A stretch of DNA of 64,000 nt from an uncultured Granulosicoccaceae bacterium (GTDB lineage: Bacteria; Pseudomonadota; Gammaproteobacteria; Granulosicoccales; Granulosicoccaceae). The stretch lies in NCBI GenBank assembly GCA_937981955.1, contig CALJNA010000032.1, positions 1 to 64,000 of the forward strand, read 5' to 3'. Both the position numbers and the translations under genes were made by a program. Shown here piece by piece: positions 33,509 through 42,841 of this stretch (positions are counted from its first letter, which is position 1; every line of letters starts with the position of its first letter). The notes beneath the pieces were generated by a model. That model was not told where the DNA came from and did no database searches. It saw only the letters and a list, made by a program, of their open reading frames with translations.

Positions 33509-33736
33509 ATGAGTATTGAAGAAAATGAAAAGCCATTTCACTTGTTAGCTAAAGGTGCCATAACCGGGGCTTTACTCGGAGGGGTGCTCGGAGGTCTTTC
33601 AAGTGGCGTTATCGGTATGGGAGCCGAAACCATAATCGGCGGCATACTGTGGGGATTATTCTATGGAATGCTGGCTGGTATCTTTGTTGGCTCCGTATTG
33701 CATGCCCTGCTATTCAAAAAGAAACAAACCGGCTGA
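33509..33736 (+). CDS. Small glycine-zipper membrane protein
   Basis: A 75-residue protein made almost entirely of two glycine-rich membrane helices (GAITGALLGGVLGGLSSGVIG and GGILWGLFYGMLAGIFVGSV) with a short acidic start and basic end. The GxxxG spacing suggests tight helix packing or oligomers. No family is recognised. The ribosome site CAGGAG precedes ATG 33509. It ends 128 bp ahead of the pilus secretin and could be the first gene of that operon, but its function is unknown. Confidence 0.6.
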   Translation: MSIEENEKPFHLLAKGAITGALLGGVLGGLSSGVIGMGAETIIGGILWGLFYGMLAGIFVGSVLHALLFKKKQTG

Positions 33737-33864
33737 TACAAAAAAATTGCGACTATTGTCTATTCGCTATTGCGTTCGACAATATTGCACAGGTAGACTA
33801 CTGGCAGTGGCATGAAGCTACTCTCCTAGGGCACTCACGCCTTTGCAACAAATGGAACTTGTTG

Positions 33865-35511
33865 ATGAGATTTTTATTTCATTTTTTACTTATGCTCTCA
33901 ATTACCGGTTGCGCGATGCAGCCAGTTGGTCACGGGAAAGACCTTAAAAGAGAGGACATAAAAAAGAAAAACATAAAACCACTCACCTTGCAGGAACAAG
34001 CGCTCCGTGGTGCGCAATCGCTTGTGCGTGAATTGGCAGATTGGAATTTGCTGGAGCAATCCACGTCAATTGAAGATGATCTTACCGTTCCAATAGTACC
34101 GTATAGTTCTGAATTCCAAATTCGCCGACGATCCGGCATCACTGTTCATCTTATCTCGGCGCCTATTGAAAAAGTGCTGCTGCAACTGGCAGATGATGCG
34201 AATCTGAGTTTGCAGTTAAACCAACCACTGTCGGGTAATGTCACTCTGCTGGCTAACAACCAGACTCTTGAGCAGATACTCGCACAAATTGCGCATCAGG
34301 TTCCCATTTTCTGGAGAGTGAACAATGGTGTGTTGCACCTTTGGGGGAATCAGGCATACACCGAAAGCTACTCTGTGGATTACCTGAACCTTGATCGATC
34401 CACACGAAGCAGGGTTGGTCTGGCAACGCAGGTAGGGACGATCAATTCCAATGGAGATGGTGCTGCATCCGGGGTCTCCAACAGCTCGCAAACCTTGCTG
34501 GAAAACAGTGCAGACCATCTTTTCTGGTCCAGTTTATCAATCGATATCGAGGGATTGGTAAAGCGGGCTGGCCAGGATACTCAGTCGAGCTATACGGTTA
34601 ACCGTGATGCGGGCTTAGTCACCCTGCATGCTTCGGCCAAACTTCACCATGCGTTAAAGGAATATCTGTTAAAGCTAACCGATAATGCGCAGAGGCAAGT
34701 TCTAATTGAAGCCACAGTTGTTGAAGTTGCATTGTCTGATGATTTTGAGGCCGGGATAGACTGGCAGCTGATTGCGGATGAGAATAACAGCGTTAGCGCC
34801 GCTCAAATATTGTCCGGTGCCCCAAGCGTTAATTCAAGTTCTATCGGGCGAATAACAGCACCCAATGGGTTACTGAGCTATGTGCAGAAAACCGGCGCGG
34901 GGACGGTATCAGCCACGCTCAACTTATTGCAAAAGTTTGGCGATGTACGCATATTGTCGAAACCCCGGATTATTGCGCTGAACAATCAATCGTCCGTTTT
35001 GAAAGTGGTCGACAATCGGGTCTACTTTACGGTCAATGTTGAACGGGCCCGATCTGAAACGAAAGATGAGGTTATAACGGAAACAGAAATTCATACTGTT
35101 CCGGTTGGATTAGTCATGAATGTCACTCCTTATATTGATAAAGATGACGGGGTTATGCTTAATGTCAGACCAACCTTGTCTCGCATATTGGGTTTTGTAG
35201 ACGACCCTAATCCCGAACTGGCAGCAGCCGACGTTAAAAACAGCGTGCCCGAAATTCAAGTACGTGAAATGGAATCAATGCTCCGGGTCAACAGTGGGGA
35301 TGTAGCTATCATTGGTGGTTTAATGCAAGACATACAGGATGGAAGTGAAAGGCAGCTGCCGGGTTTGGCCGGAATACCGCTGTTAGGAACTCTGTTTAAA
35401 CAACGCTCGAAGCGACGCAGGCAAACCGAATTGCTCATTGTTTTAAAGCCAACCGTGCTGCAGCCAACCGGTCCAAAAAGCAGCAATAATTCTCGATCGA
35501 CTTTTAACTAG
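33865..35511 (+). CDS. mshL: MSHA-type pilus outer-membrane secretin (MshL-like)
   Basis: About 548 residues. A lipoprotein signal (MRFLFHFLLMLSITGC) anchors it in the outer membrane; residues about 90-160 form an STN-like domain. The C-terminal 250 residues form the secretin gate (LIEATVVEVAL, RILSKPRIIALNNQ, VPVGLVMNVTPYI, RVNSGDVAIIGGLM and PGLAGIPLLGTLFK). It would form the multimeric pore through which the pilus leaves. Longer readings from 33649 overlap the previous gene. It opens a tightly packed operon of eight genes. Confidence 0.9.
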   Translation: MRFLFHFLLMLSITGCAMQPVGHGKDLKREDIKKKNIKPLTLQEQALRGAQSLVRELADWNLLEQSTSIEDDLTVPIVPYSSEFQIRRRSGITVHLISAPIEKVLLQLADDANLSLQLNQPLSGNVTLLANNQTLEQILAQIAHQVPIFWRVNNGVLHLWGNQAYTESYSVDYLNLDRSTRSRVGLATQVGTINSNGDGAASGVSNSSQTLLENSADHLFWSSLSIDIEGLVKRAGQDTQSSYTVNRDAGLVTLHASAKLHHALKEYLLKLTDNAQRQVLIEATVVEVALSDDFEAGIDWQLIADENNSVSAAQILSGAPSVNSSSIGRITAPNGLLSYVQKTGAGTVSATLNLLQKFGDVRILSKPRIIALNNQSSVLKVVDNRVYFTVNVERARSETKDEVITETEIHTVPVGLVMNVTPYIDKDDGVMLNVRPTLSRILGFVDDPNPELAAADVKNSVPEIQVREMESMLRVNSGDVAIIGGLMQDIQDGSERQLPGLAGIPLLGTLFKQRSKRRRQTELLIVLKPTVLQPTGPKSSNNSRSTFN

Positions 35512-35532
35512 GCGACAACCTTTTACAAGCTT

Positions 35533-37131
35533 ATGGACAAGCTTTTAGAACAATTGCAATCTGATCAGCACATTACGGCAGATCAAGCGCGCGTGCTGCA
35601 CATTGAGTCAGTCAAGACCAATCGCGCGATGCGTCATATCGTATCCACAACTAATCTGGTTCCGGAGCACGTATTAGATCAGTATCAGAATGGTTCATCG
35701 AGAATCGAGCTTACAGCCGAGGAGTTTGTGCCTGATTCACAAGCTTTGGAATGGTTGGGCGAAGACATCGCCAGAAAGCATAATGTACTTCCCGTTACAT
35801 TTAACGCTGGTGAATGTGTTCTTGTGCTGGCACTGGATGATAGTTCGGGTTTGATATCAAAAGACAGACTGCGACGTGAAATACCATTGCACATAAACCT
35901 TGATTTTCGTATCACTAGCGCCACCGAATTAAAGCGATGTATCGACAAATGTTATGGCGCTTGTCATTCACTTGATGGAATACTGCTTGAGCTTCAGCAG
36001 CTTTGTATTACATCTGATCACCAAGCCAACGGAAGTCACACCGCTGTCGTGCGATTACTGGATGCGATACTCCAAGACGCGGTGACGCGTCGTGCGTCTG
36101 ATATTCACCTATCGCCAGAAAAGCCGTTCGTCCAAGTTCGCTACCGCATAGACGGAGTTTTATGCGTCGCGTGCCATCTGCATGTTTCCTATTGGCCGGC
36201 CATGCTTGTCAGAATCAAAGTGCTCAGTGGAATTGATATTGCGGAAACACGAATTGCGCAAGACGGGCACATGACACGCACAATTCACGGACAGCCGATT
36301 GACTTCAGGGCTGCAAGTTTTCCTGTGCGAGGTGGTGAAAATGTGGTCTTGAGAGTGTTAGACAGACGGCGAGGCATCCGATCGTTGAAAAGTATATGTG
36401 GCGACGACGCGGTGATACGTTCTATTCGCTTAATGATCGGTCAATCGCATGGTCTTGTTGTTGTCTGTGGACCCACCGGGTCGGGTAAAACGACAACCCT
36501 CTATGCCATTTTACAATCTCTTGATACCAGAAAATTGAACATCATGACGCTTGAAGATCCAATCGAGTATCCCATGTCCAATATTCGCCAAACCCGAGTA
36601 CTCGGTAGCGCCGCATTCGGTTTTGCCGAGGGTATTAAAGGGGTGCTTCGACAGGACCCGGATGTCATTCTGATTGGCGAGATTCGAGACAGAGACAGTT
36701 GTTTAATGGCGTGTCGGGCTGCAATGACCGGACATCTGGTTCTAACGTCGACACACGCTGAAGACTGTGTTGGTGTGATCGGTCGACTTATTGATCTTGG
36801 TGCTTCTCGAAGTGTTCTTGCTTCGGTTTTATCCGGTGTGCTGTCACAGCGATTACTCAGAAAACGTTGTACGCATTGCGATCAACCACAGTCTGACTGC
36901 GGCGTATGTGGTGGTGTTGGCTACAGCGGTCGGCTGGCATTGTTCGAGTGTCTTTTATTAAGCGCTGAACTGCAGTCTTTGCTGCACGACGCCGCGTCAC
37001 CCGAGCAGCTTAGAGCGCAGGCTAAGAATGATGGATTTCAGTCTCTGGAAATGCAAGCAGAAAGCTTAATGCGTAATGGGGTGACCACAGCTGAGGAAAT
37101 CACTCGCGTGCTTGGCTGCATAAAAAGTTAA
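35533..37131 (+). CDS. mshE: Pilus assembly ATPase, GspE/PilB/MshE type
   Basis: A 532-residue cytoplasmic hexameric ATPase that drives pilin polymerisation. The N-terminal domain (1-150) resembles MshEN. Walker A is GPTGSGKTT at about 312-320, followed by the Asp box (LEDPIEYPM) and Walker B (VILIGEIRDRD). A tetracysteine zinc motif lies near the end (CTHCDQPQSDCGVCGG). It starts 21 bp after the secretin and is followed by the platform protein, as expected for an MSHA operon. No separate retraction ATPase (PilT) is present. Confidence 0.9.
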   Translation: MDKLLEQLQSDQHITADQARVLHIESVKTNRAMRHIVSTTNLVPEHVLDQYQNGSSRIELTAEEFVPDSQALEWLGEDIARKHNVLPVTFNAGECVLVLALDDSSGLISKDRLRREIPLHINLDFRITSATELKRCIDKCYGACHSLDGILLELQQLCITSDHQANGSHTAVVRLLDAILQDAVTRRASDIHLSPEKPFVQVRYRIDGVLCVACHLHVSYWPAMLVRIKVLSGIDIAETRIAQDGHMTRTIHGQPIDFRAASFPVRGGENVVLRVLDRRRGIRSLKSICGDDAVIRSIRLMIGQSHGLVVVCGPTGSGKTTTLYAILQSLDTRKLNIMTLEDPIEYPMSNIRQTRVLGSAAFGFAEGIKGVLRQDPDVILIGEIRDRDSCLMACRAAMTGHLVLTSTHAEDCVGVIGRLIDLGASRSVLASVLSGVLSQRLLRKRCTHCDQPQSDCGVCGGVGYSGRLALFECLLLSAELQSLLHDAASPEQLRAQAKNDGFQSLEMQAESLMRNGVTTAEEITRVLGCIKS

Positions 37132-37159
37132 AACTGGTTTCAAACATAGGAGAACGTCA

Positions 37160-38380
37160 ATGCATGGATTGCATTACCGGGCGATAGACGAACAAGGACG
37201 AATACATATTGGTTTTACAACCAGCCGTAATCAGCTTGAGCTGAATCAATGGATTGCGCAACGCGGGTGGCAGGCACTGCCAGTATCCGCGTCTCAACGA
37301 ATTCGAAATGTACTTGGTATTGGGCCACGATACCCGCGCTGGTCAAAGTCGGAAGCGGCGGTTTTCTCTTTGCATTTGTCGCAGCTTCTTAGTGCCGGCG
37401 TCCCACTGATTTCGGCTTTGGAAGAACTTGCAAAAATGGAATCAAACAAGTCAGTCAGCGCCGCCCTGGCAGACATGACCAGGCGGATTGATCACGGTGA
37501 CGCTCTTTCAGTTGCTATGGCTGCTTGCCCCGGCTTGTTCGGTAATGATTACGTTGCCGCTGTAAGGGCTGCAGAGCTTGCTGGTCAGTTGAACGATTGC
37601 TTACGTCAGCAAGCAAATAATCTGCATTGGCAAGCTGAGCTAAGCGAGCGCTTGAAGACTGTTTTGGCTTATCCGATTTTTGCGTTGATGTGTCTGCTTG
37701 GCGTTTTTTTATTTGTGCTCGTTTATCTGGTACCGGCGATGTTGCCGTTGCTGTCCATGAGTCATTCTCCGCTGCCAACACATACGAAGTGGTTAATTGG
37801 ATTGTCAGAGGTGGTGAGACAATCAGGGGTGATTGTGCTGGCGGTTGTAAGCGCCATTTCACTGCTGATCATTTTGTTAATGCAGTCAGAATCTACCCTC
37901 AAGTGGCGCTTGCAAGCTATTTTCCTGCGTGGCATGTACGGGCGTGTCGCTACTCAATTTACTCTTGCACGCTACGCTCGCTCAATTAGCGTGCTTTATG
38001 AATCGGGAATAGAGATAACCGATGCCATGCGCATTAGTCAGGAGCTGGTGCGTAATGCTTTCTTGAAAAAACAACTGGGTGATGCCTGCCGAAGGATACT
38101 GGCGGGTGATTCAATTTCCAAAGCTATGCAGCTGCAATCGGCGTTGCCACCGCTGTTCGTTCGTATGGTGGCAGCGGGTGAGCAGGCTGGCGTTCTGGAT
38201 GTTGCATTGCGTCAGTGTGCTGACCAATTGCAGTCGACAGCTCAGTTTTCACTGGCTCGAGTAGAGCGACTGATTGGCCCTTGTCTTTTGTGCGTTATGG
38301 GTGGGCTGTTGCTTTGGGTTGCTTTGTCGGTGCTCGGGCCAATCTATTCTGCCGTTGGGCAGAACGGATTGTTGTCGTGA
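37160..38380 (+). CDS. mshG: Pilus inner-membrane platform protein, GspF/PilC/MshG type
   Basis: A 406-residue polytopic protein with two duplicated T2SSF domains. The first (KSEAAVFSLHLSQLLSAGVPLI) and second (FTLARYARSISVLYESGIEIT) copies each carry the cytoplasmic helix bundle, followed by membrane helices near 175-200, 220-240 and 380-400. It couples the ATPase to the growing pilus. A clean ribosome site (TAGGAG) precedes ATG 37160. The stop codon overlaps the next start as GTGA. Confidence 0.92.
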   Translation: MHGLHYRAIDEQGRIHIGFTTSRNQLELNQWIAQRGWQALPVSASQRIRNVLGIGPRYPRWSKSEAAVFSLHLSQLLSAGVPLISALEELAKMESNKSVSAALADMTRRIDHGDALSVAMAACPGLFGNDYVAAVRAAELAGQLNDCLRQQANNLHWQAELSERLKTVLAYPIFALMCLLGVFLFVLVYLVPAMLPLLSMSHSPLPTHTKWLIGLSEVVRQSGVIVLAVVSAISLLIILLMQSESTLKWRLQAIFLRGMYGRVATQFTLARYARSISVLYESGIEITDAMRISQELVRNAFLKKQLGDACRRILAGDSISKAMQLQSALPPLFVRMVAAGEQAGVLDVALRQCADQLQSTAQFSLARVERLIGPCLLCVMGGLLLWVALSVLGPIYSAVGQNGLLS

Positions 38381-39924
38381 GCACCTTACTGTATCTCTCG
38401 CCCGAGGCTGCGCTTTGGGTCCAGGTAAAAAAACAAACTATTGTGGATTACATTTGGGAGCCGTTAAAAATTGACCCGGCGGTACCGTATCGGGCATGTC
38501 GGTGGTTGAATGCGAAATTGGAATACGTTCATGTACTGGTCGACTGTGACCAAATTGAGATAGACAATTGCTCATTACAGAAGGTTGATTCAGCTTGGCA
38601 GTCCAGATCCAACCAGCGCGCTTTGCAAAAAAACCTTATAGCTCGGTTTCCTGAAGCCATTGTGCGGACAACAAACAGGCAGGCGAAAATGAGCTCCGTT
38701 GCCGTACAGCATGTTCACCTGCCAGAGTCTGCGCAAAAGTGGATGTCCTATGTTGAGAAAAGCACAATCGTATTTTCTTCCGTAAGTACGGTACCTGATG
38801 TGATCGCAGCGCGTTGGAGTCAAACTGATCCAACAGAGGGGTCTATTGTTGTCAATAACAATTCCCAATTCATCCGATTTACCTATTGTCGAGCGGGTCT
38901 TGCGTTGTTTACTCGAGTTATAAGCTATTCGAGTGCTGCTGAGTTTAAAAATCAGTTTGTACAGACACTGGAACATCTGAGTAACTCAGGACTGGTCCAA
39001 GGAGCGATTCCGGCTTATTGCATTGGATTGCTTGAAGCTGATCCCGCTTCTGTGCATAAACATGAATTAATCAGAAAATGGATTGATATTGAGCCGGAGA
39101 TTACTCTGGCCGAAAATGCCGATACACCGAACGCACAAGACAGCAATGCATTTGCATTGTTGAACTGGTTGTTGGCGAGTAATCTGGTCCACGATGGATA
39201 CGCCAACAGACAGATCAGTTTCGGGACCAGCAAATACCTGAATCGAAGAAAACGCAGAAGGCAGAAATTTCAATTGGGTTTGGTGGTATCACTTTTTATC
39301 ACATCAGCTATGTATACAGCGGCAAGTGAACGGCAACGAATCAATCAGCAGCGGCAATTCAACCAGCGAAAAGCCGAACTGATCGAAGTCATCAGTGCCT
39401 ATCGGGCCGAGGCGGAAAGCTTGACAGCGCAATCTAATATTGTGTCTAAGGCTCTATTGGATAAGTCGGCGTTGGAGTCAGTGTACGGTGTTAGTCCAGC
39501 CACTCTACTGACTATGCTTGCACAAGCGTTTACTCAATTTCGCGAACTCGAACTTGATGAGCTTCGCTGGGTTGTCACGGATTCAACCAACGAGGTGCAA
39601 CAGTTTGAATTAGCTTCCGGCGATGTCATGAATGTTTATGCCAGAAAGCGTATTCCCGGAACAGAGAATGCACCGTCCATGACAAAAGTAATGGTAACGG
39701 GAACGGTGATTGGCGGGGATACGTTGCGGGCGCAGCACAGTTTACTGGGTCGGTTTATCCAATACCTTGAAGAACAAAAAGGGGTAAATGAGCTTGTCAT
39801 CCTGAACACTCCACTTAGTCAGTTCGATGGTTCGTCAAGCATTAACTTAAATCAACGAGAAGTAAGGCCTGAATTCAAATTGCAATTCGTTATTAGTCGA
39901 GCTGAGCGCAATGATGCCTGGTAA
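38377..39924 (+). CDS. Pilus assembly protein, MshI/PilM-PilN-like
   Basis: A 515-residue protein starting at GTG 38377. The first 320 residues form a cytoplasmic domain with weak PilM-like (actin-fold) patterning. A basic turn (NRRKRRRQKFQ) and one membrane helix (LGLVVSLFITSAMYTAA) follow. After these come a coiled coil and a PilN-like periplasmic domain (LLTMLAQAFTQFRELELDEL). In type IV pili PilM and PilN are separate; MSHA MshI joins similar parts. It should link the ATPase/platform to the secretin. The exact assignment is by position as much as by motif. Confidence 0.72.
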   Translation: MSTLLYLSPEAALWVQVKKQTIVDYIWEPLKIDPAVPYRACRWLNAKLEYVHVLVDCDQIEIDNCSLQKVDSAWQSRSNQRALQKNLIARFPEAIVRTTNRQAKMSSVAVQHVHLPESAQKWMSYVEKSTIVFSSVSTVPDVIAARWSQTDPTEGSIVVNNNSQFIRFTYCRAGLALFTRVISYSSAAEFKNQFVQTLEHLSNSGLVQGAIPAYCIGLLEADPASVHKHELIRKWIDIEPEITLAENADTPNAQDSNAFALLNWLLASNLVHDGYANRQISFGTSKYLNRRKRRRQKFQLGLVVSLFITSAMYTAASERQRINQQRQFNQRKAELIEVISAYRAEAESLTAQSNIVSKALLDKSALESVYGVSPATLLTMLAQAFTQFRELELDELRWVVTDSTNEVQQFELASGDVMNVYARKRIPGTENAPSMTKVMVTGTVIGGDTLRAQHSLLGRFIQYLEEQKGVNELVILNTPLSQFDGSSSINLNQREVRPEFKLQFVISRAERNDAW

Positions 39925-40474
39925 CGATAATCAGCGACGCGTTTTGCTCCGTGGATTGCTATTCATGTTGGTTGTTTCGAGCGCTGTACTGCCGATTGGA
40001 ACCTTGCGTGATGGTTCAGTTAGTCAATGGTATGAGGAAATACGACAGCTTAAAACGCAGCGATTATTCTCCGCACGAGCATTAGATGTGCTTAAGGATA
40101 ATCCCGATGTAATCAATTCGGTCAGAGATTCAGCTACAACGCCAACAGCGCTGAGGGTGTCGCTTGTTGAGTCCGTTAAGCGTTCAGTAACCGCAATGGA
40201 CGCCGAATTAACAGAGCTGAGCGTTACCGATGCAAGATCAAAACTCGCCGACGGTAGTGTTGATCAAACCCAGTTGCATACATTGCGAATAGAGTTCGTT
40301 TCTGTACTGAATCGTGCAACGGATTTATTGTATTTGCTGGACGCCGTTCGTGAAGTGGCCGATTGGAGAACCTTAGAGGTTCGCGGCTGCACAGTTAGTA
40401 GACTCAGCGAAAAAGTAGCCGTGTCCGCCAGTTGCAGTATCGATCTTTATTATTTCCCGGAGCTCGATACATGA
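39911..40474 (+). CDS. Pilus assembly protein, MshJ/PilO-like
   Basis: A 187-residue bitopic protein. One membrane helix (LLFMLVVSSAVLPIGTL) is followed by a heptad-like region (WYEEIRQLKTQRLFSARALDVL) and a small periplasmic alpha/beta domain (LHTLRIEFVSVLNRATDLLYLLDAV), the PilO/GspM pattern. It overlaps the upstream gene by 14 bp and the next by 4 bp, which indicates translational coupling. Sequence identity to known MshJ could not be checked. Confidence 0.68.
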   Translation: MMPGNDNQRRVLLRGLLFMLVVSSAVLPIGTLRDGSVSQWYEEIRQLKTQRLFSARALDVLKDNPDVINSVRDSATTPTALRVSLVESVKRSVTAMDAELTELSVTDARSKLADGSVDQTQLHTLRIEFVSVLNRATDLLYLLDAVREVADWRTLEVRGCTVSRLSEKVAVSASCSIDLYYFPELDT

Positions 40475-40980
40475 AGCTGACTGTATGGGGCACTTCGCTG
40501 ATCATGCTGGTGCTCAGCCACTGGCTAAGTACCGTGATCGCAGCGGAGCTTGAATCGCTTCGATTGTTTCATGAGCCCGCTCAGACCAACGCAGTTGATG
40601 CGCCGTTCGAGAAACATTCGCAACAAGCCTCCGCCGTAGAACCTAACCCCATAGCAGTTGAACTCAAATCAAAGTCGGTAGCACGTGCAACCGCCCAAAT
40701 TGAGTATCGCTACAACGGGTTTATCAAGACAAATGCCGGTGTATTCCACTTTGTAAACGGAGTGCCAATTGCTCAATTGAAGAGCATCAAGTTTGTCTCG
40801 AGCAGTGACAAAGGGCGCTCTGTGCAACTGGTCACTCGTCACGGATACGAATTTACAGTTTCTGTTGGCGATGCGATACAGGTTCCCAAAGGACCTGTGG
40901 GTGATAACCATCAGCAAGCCGTCGGGGTGGCATCTCCGAAAAGTGCGATTGTAGATAAACGAACTGAAAATACACCATGA
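40471..40980 (+). CDS. Pilus assembly protein, MshK/PilP-like
   Basis: A 169-residue exported protein: a Sec signal (MKLTVWGTSLIMLVLSHWLS...A|AE), then a disordered linker (40-75) and one beta domain (YNGFIKTNAGVFHFVNGVPI...VTRHGYEFTVSVGDAIQV). This layout is that of PilP/GspC HR domains, which bridge inner-membrane PilN/O to the secretin. It overlaps both neighbours by 4 bp. No lipobox is present, unlike PilP, so MshK is the closer analogue. Confidence 0.65.
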   Translation: MKLTVWGTSLIMLVLSHWLSTVIAAELESLRLFHEPAQTNAVDAPFEKHSQQASAVEPNPIAVELKSKSVARATAQIEYRYNGFIKTNAGVFHFVNGVPIAQLKSIKFVSSSDKGRSVQLVTRHGYEFTVSVGDAIQVPKGPVGDNHQQAVGVASPKSAIVDKRTENTP

Positions 40981-42014
40981 ATCAATCCGGGTATTCCATG
41001 TTGCTGGCGTTATTTATCTTATTTGGAATAAGCGGGCTATGGGTTAGTGGCACTTGGAGTGTCGAATCTACTTATCATCGTGATAGAACGGCTGAACTTG
41101 AGAAGGCCAGAACAGCGTTGATTAGTTACGCTACGAATTATATCGATCACTACGGAGTCGAAGGCGCCGGGCCGGGTCATCTGCCATGCCCGGACACAGA
41201 TGCACCAGATGTAAGTGATGTTGTAAATGATCTTGTAAATGAAAAAGATTCGTGGGCTCTTGATGGCCCCAACCCACCCTGTAGTAAATCAGTCGTGGAA
41301 TCGGGCTGGTTGCCCAGGCATGTTAATACCAATGCTGGGCGATACCACTTCCATACGCGGCAACGGCAAAGAATATGGTATGCCGTTTCCGGGCGATACA
41401 TTAACAACCCGCTCAATAGAGTTGTTAATCCTGATACCGTGGGCAATATAGATTTGGGTCAGGGCAATGATTTCGTGGCGGTATTAACCCTGCCACCGTT
41501 ATATACCGATGCTATGGTGCCGCAAGAATGGTGGAAAAATAGAGGGTCTGCTCCTCAAGGTGGTGCGTACACTGTTATTCGCACAACAGATCTGCGTGAA
41601 TCTGTTATGCGCCGCGTTGCGAGCTGGACAGTAACGCGCCTTAATCTTGCAGCGCACAATCGGTGTCTTGCCGACAGCAACGGTCCGGCTTGTCAACAAT
41701 CCGCGTACAGTGGACATGCCTGTCATTTCGATGCTGAAGTTGAGCTGCTGTTCTGGCTTAGTGAGCAGCTGTTTGCATCAACGTGTGATGATATGGAATT
41801 GGAGCTGCGTTCAGCATTCGAATTGTTTGACGGAGCGCCATATGTGCGCCATTGGTTCGTGCGAAACAGCTGGTTCAATTATATTGACTTTAAAATCAAT
41901 CCAGCTTGTCTCGATACCGAAAACTCAATTTGCAGATTTGTAGTTGAGCCGTTCGGCGCTTTTGATAACACAATCTCGCTGACTTTACGCATGGACCCTG
42001 ACCAGAGCGTTTGA
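40977..42014 (+). CDS. Large GspK/PilX-like minor pilin
   Basis: A 345-residue protein with a prepilin-like N-terminus (SG|YSMLLALFILFGISG) and a large extracellular domain containing ten or more cysteines and the motif HLPCPDTD. Position +5 of the mature protein is leucine, not the usual glutamate. That is typical of tip pseudopilins of the GspK type, which begin the fibre. It pairs with the next pilin, which has the same LPCP motif. The cleavage by a prepilin peptidase encoded elsewhere is assumed. Confidence 0.7.
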   Translation: MNQSGYSMLLALFILFGISGLWVSGTWSVESTYHRDRTAELEKARTALISYATNYIDHYGVEGAGPGHLPCPDTDAPDVSDVVNDLVNEKDSWALDGPNPPCSKSVVESGWLPRHVNTNAGRYHFHTRQRQRIWYAVSGRYINNPLNRVVNPDTVGNIDLGQGNDFVAVLTLPPLYTDAMVPQEWWKNRGSAPQGGAYTVIRTTDLRESVMRRVASWTVTRLNLAAHNRCLADSNGPACQQSAYSGHACHFDAEVELLFWLSEQLFASTCDDMELELRSAFELFDGAPYVRHWFVRNSWFNYIDFKINPACLDTENSICRFVVEPFGAFDNTISLTLRMDPDQSV

Positions 42015-42733
42015 TGAATGCGCAGTTACAGCGAGGCTTTTCACTGGTAGAGCTTAGCCTTGTTCTGGTTGTTATTGGTGTGCTCGCCGGCAGTGCTGTG
42101 ATTCCATTGACATCGGTTATTCGTCAATCACACTACCGCCAAACCGATGCTCAATTGGCGATAATAAGAGAAGCTATGCACGGGTATCTTGTCAGTCATG
42201 GAAAATTGCCCTGTCCGCTCGACAATGATTTGATCAATCCAGCAAAAACTGACGCAACTGCTTCTTGTCAGCGTTCGCTTGGCGGGGTGCCAGCAGCTGC
42301 TCTGGGCATTATGGGCGAGCGCTCGGCCAGTGGTGCAGTGTTAGACAGTTGGGGTAATCCTATCCAGTACGCGGTTAGCCTGAGTGACAACAAAACAATG
42401 GGACAAGTTGGTGTGCCGGACTGGCTGACTACGGGGGAACCTGCCAATGTTGGAGTGGAGCATCTAGATGCAGGGTTATCGCTGTGCAGGGTTGCTGCGG
42501 CGAACCGATGTTCTCGGGTAGATCTGATCGCCGATCAAATTGTGTGGGTGGTGTATTCAACAGGCGAGAGTCAATCCGCCACTGGTATTCAGGTGGAAAA
42601 TCAGGATAGCGATAGCGTGTTCGCTGTTACTGCCTATTCCAGTAATGTGGATAGCCCGTTTGATGATCAACTGGTCTGGGCATCGCGAAGTGAGTTGGTT
42701 TATTGGTTGTTAAGAGCGAATTGGTTGCCTTAA
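42014..42733 (+). CDS. Type IV prepilin-like protein with LPCP motif
   Basis: A 239-residue prepilin. The class III signal QRG|FSLVELSLVLVVIGVLA has glutamate at +5, the normal polymerisation residue. The exposed domain has LPCPLDND, a conserved SWGNPIQY loop and several cysteines likely forming disulfides. The start ATG overlaps the last base of the previous stop. At this size it is larger than a major pilin (about 150-180 residues) and may be a minor one; no small major pilin gene is found in the window. Confidence 0.82.
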   Translation: MNAQLQRGFSLVELSLVLVVIGVLAGSAVIPLTSVIRQSHYRQTDAQLAIIREAMHGYLVSHGKLPCPLDNDLINPAKTDATASCQRSLGGVPAAALGIMGERSASGAVLDSWGNPIQYAVSLSDNKTMGQVGVPDWLTTGEPANVGVEHLDAGLSLCRVAAANRCSRVDLIADQIVWVVYSTGESQSATGIQVENQDSDSVFAVTAYSSNVDSPFDDQLVWASRSELVYWLLRANWLP

Positions 42734-42841
42734 GTGCTATATTAAAATTAATCAGTTGGGTTCACGTAGATCCACGTTTTTTGCGTTACCCCTTTTTATC
42801 GCAGCGTAGTGACTGTAACTTTTTCGGGGATCGCTTTTTCA

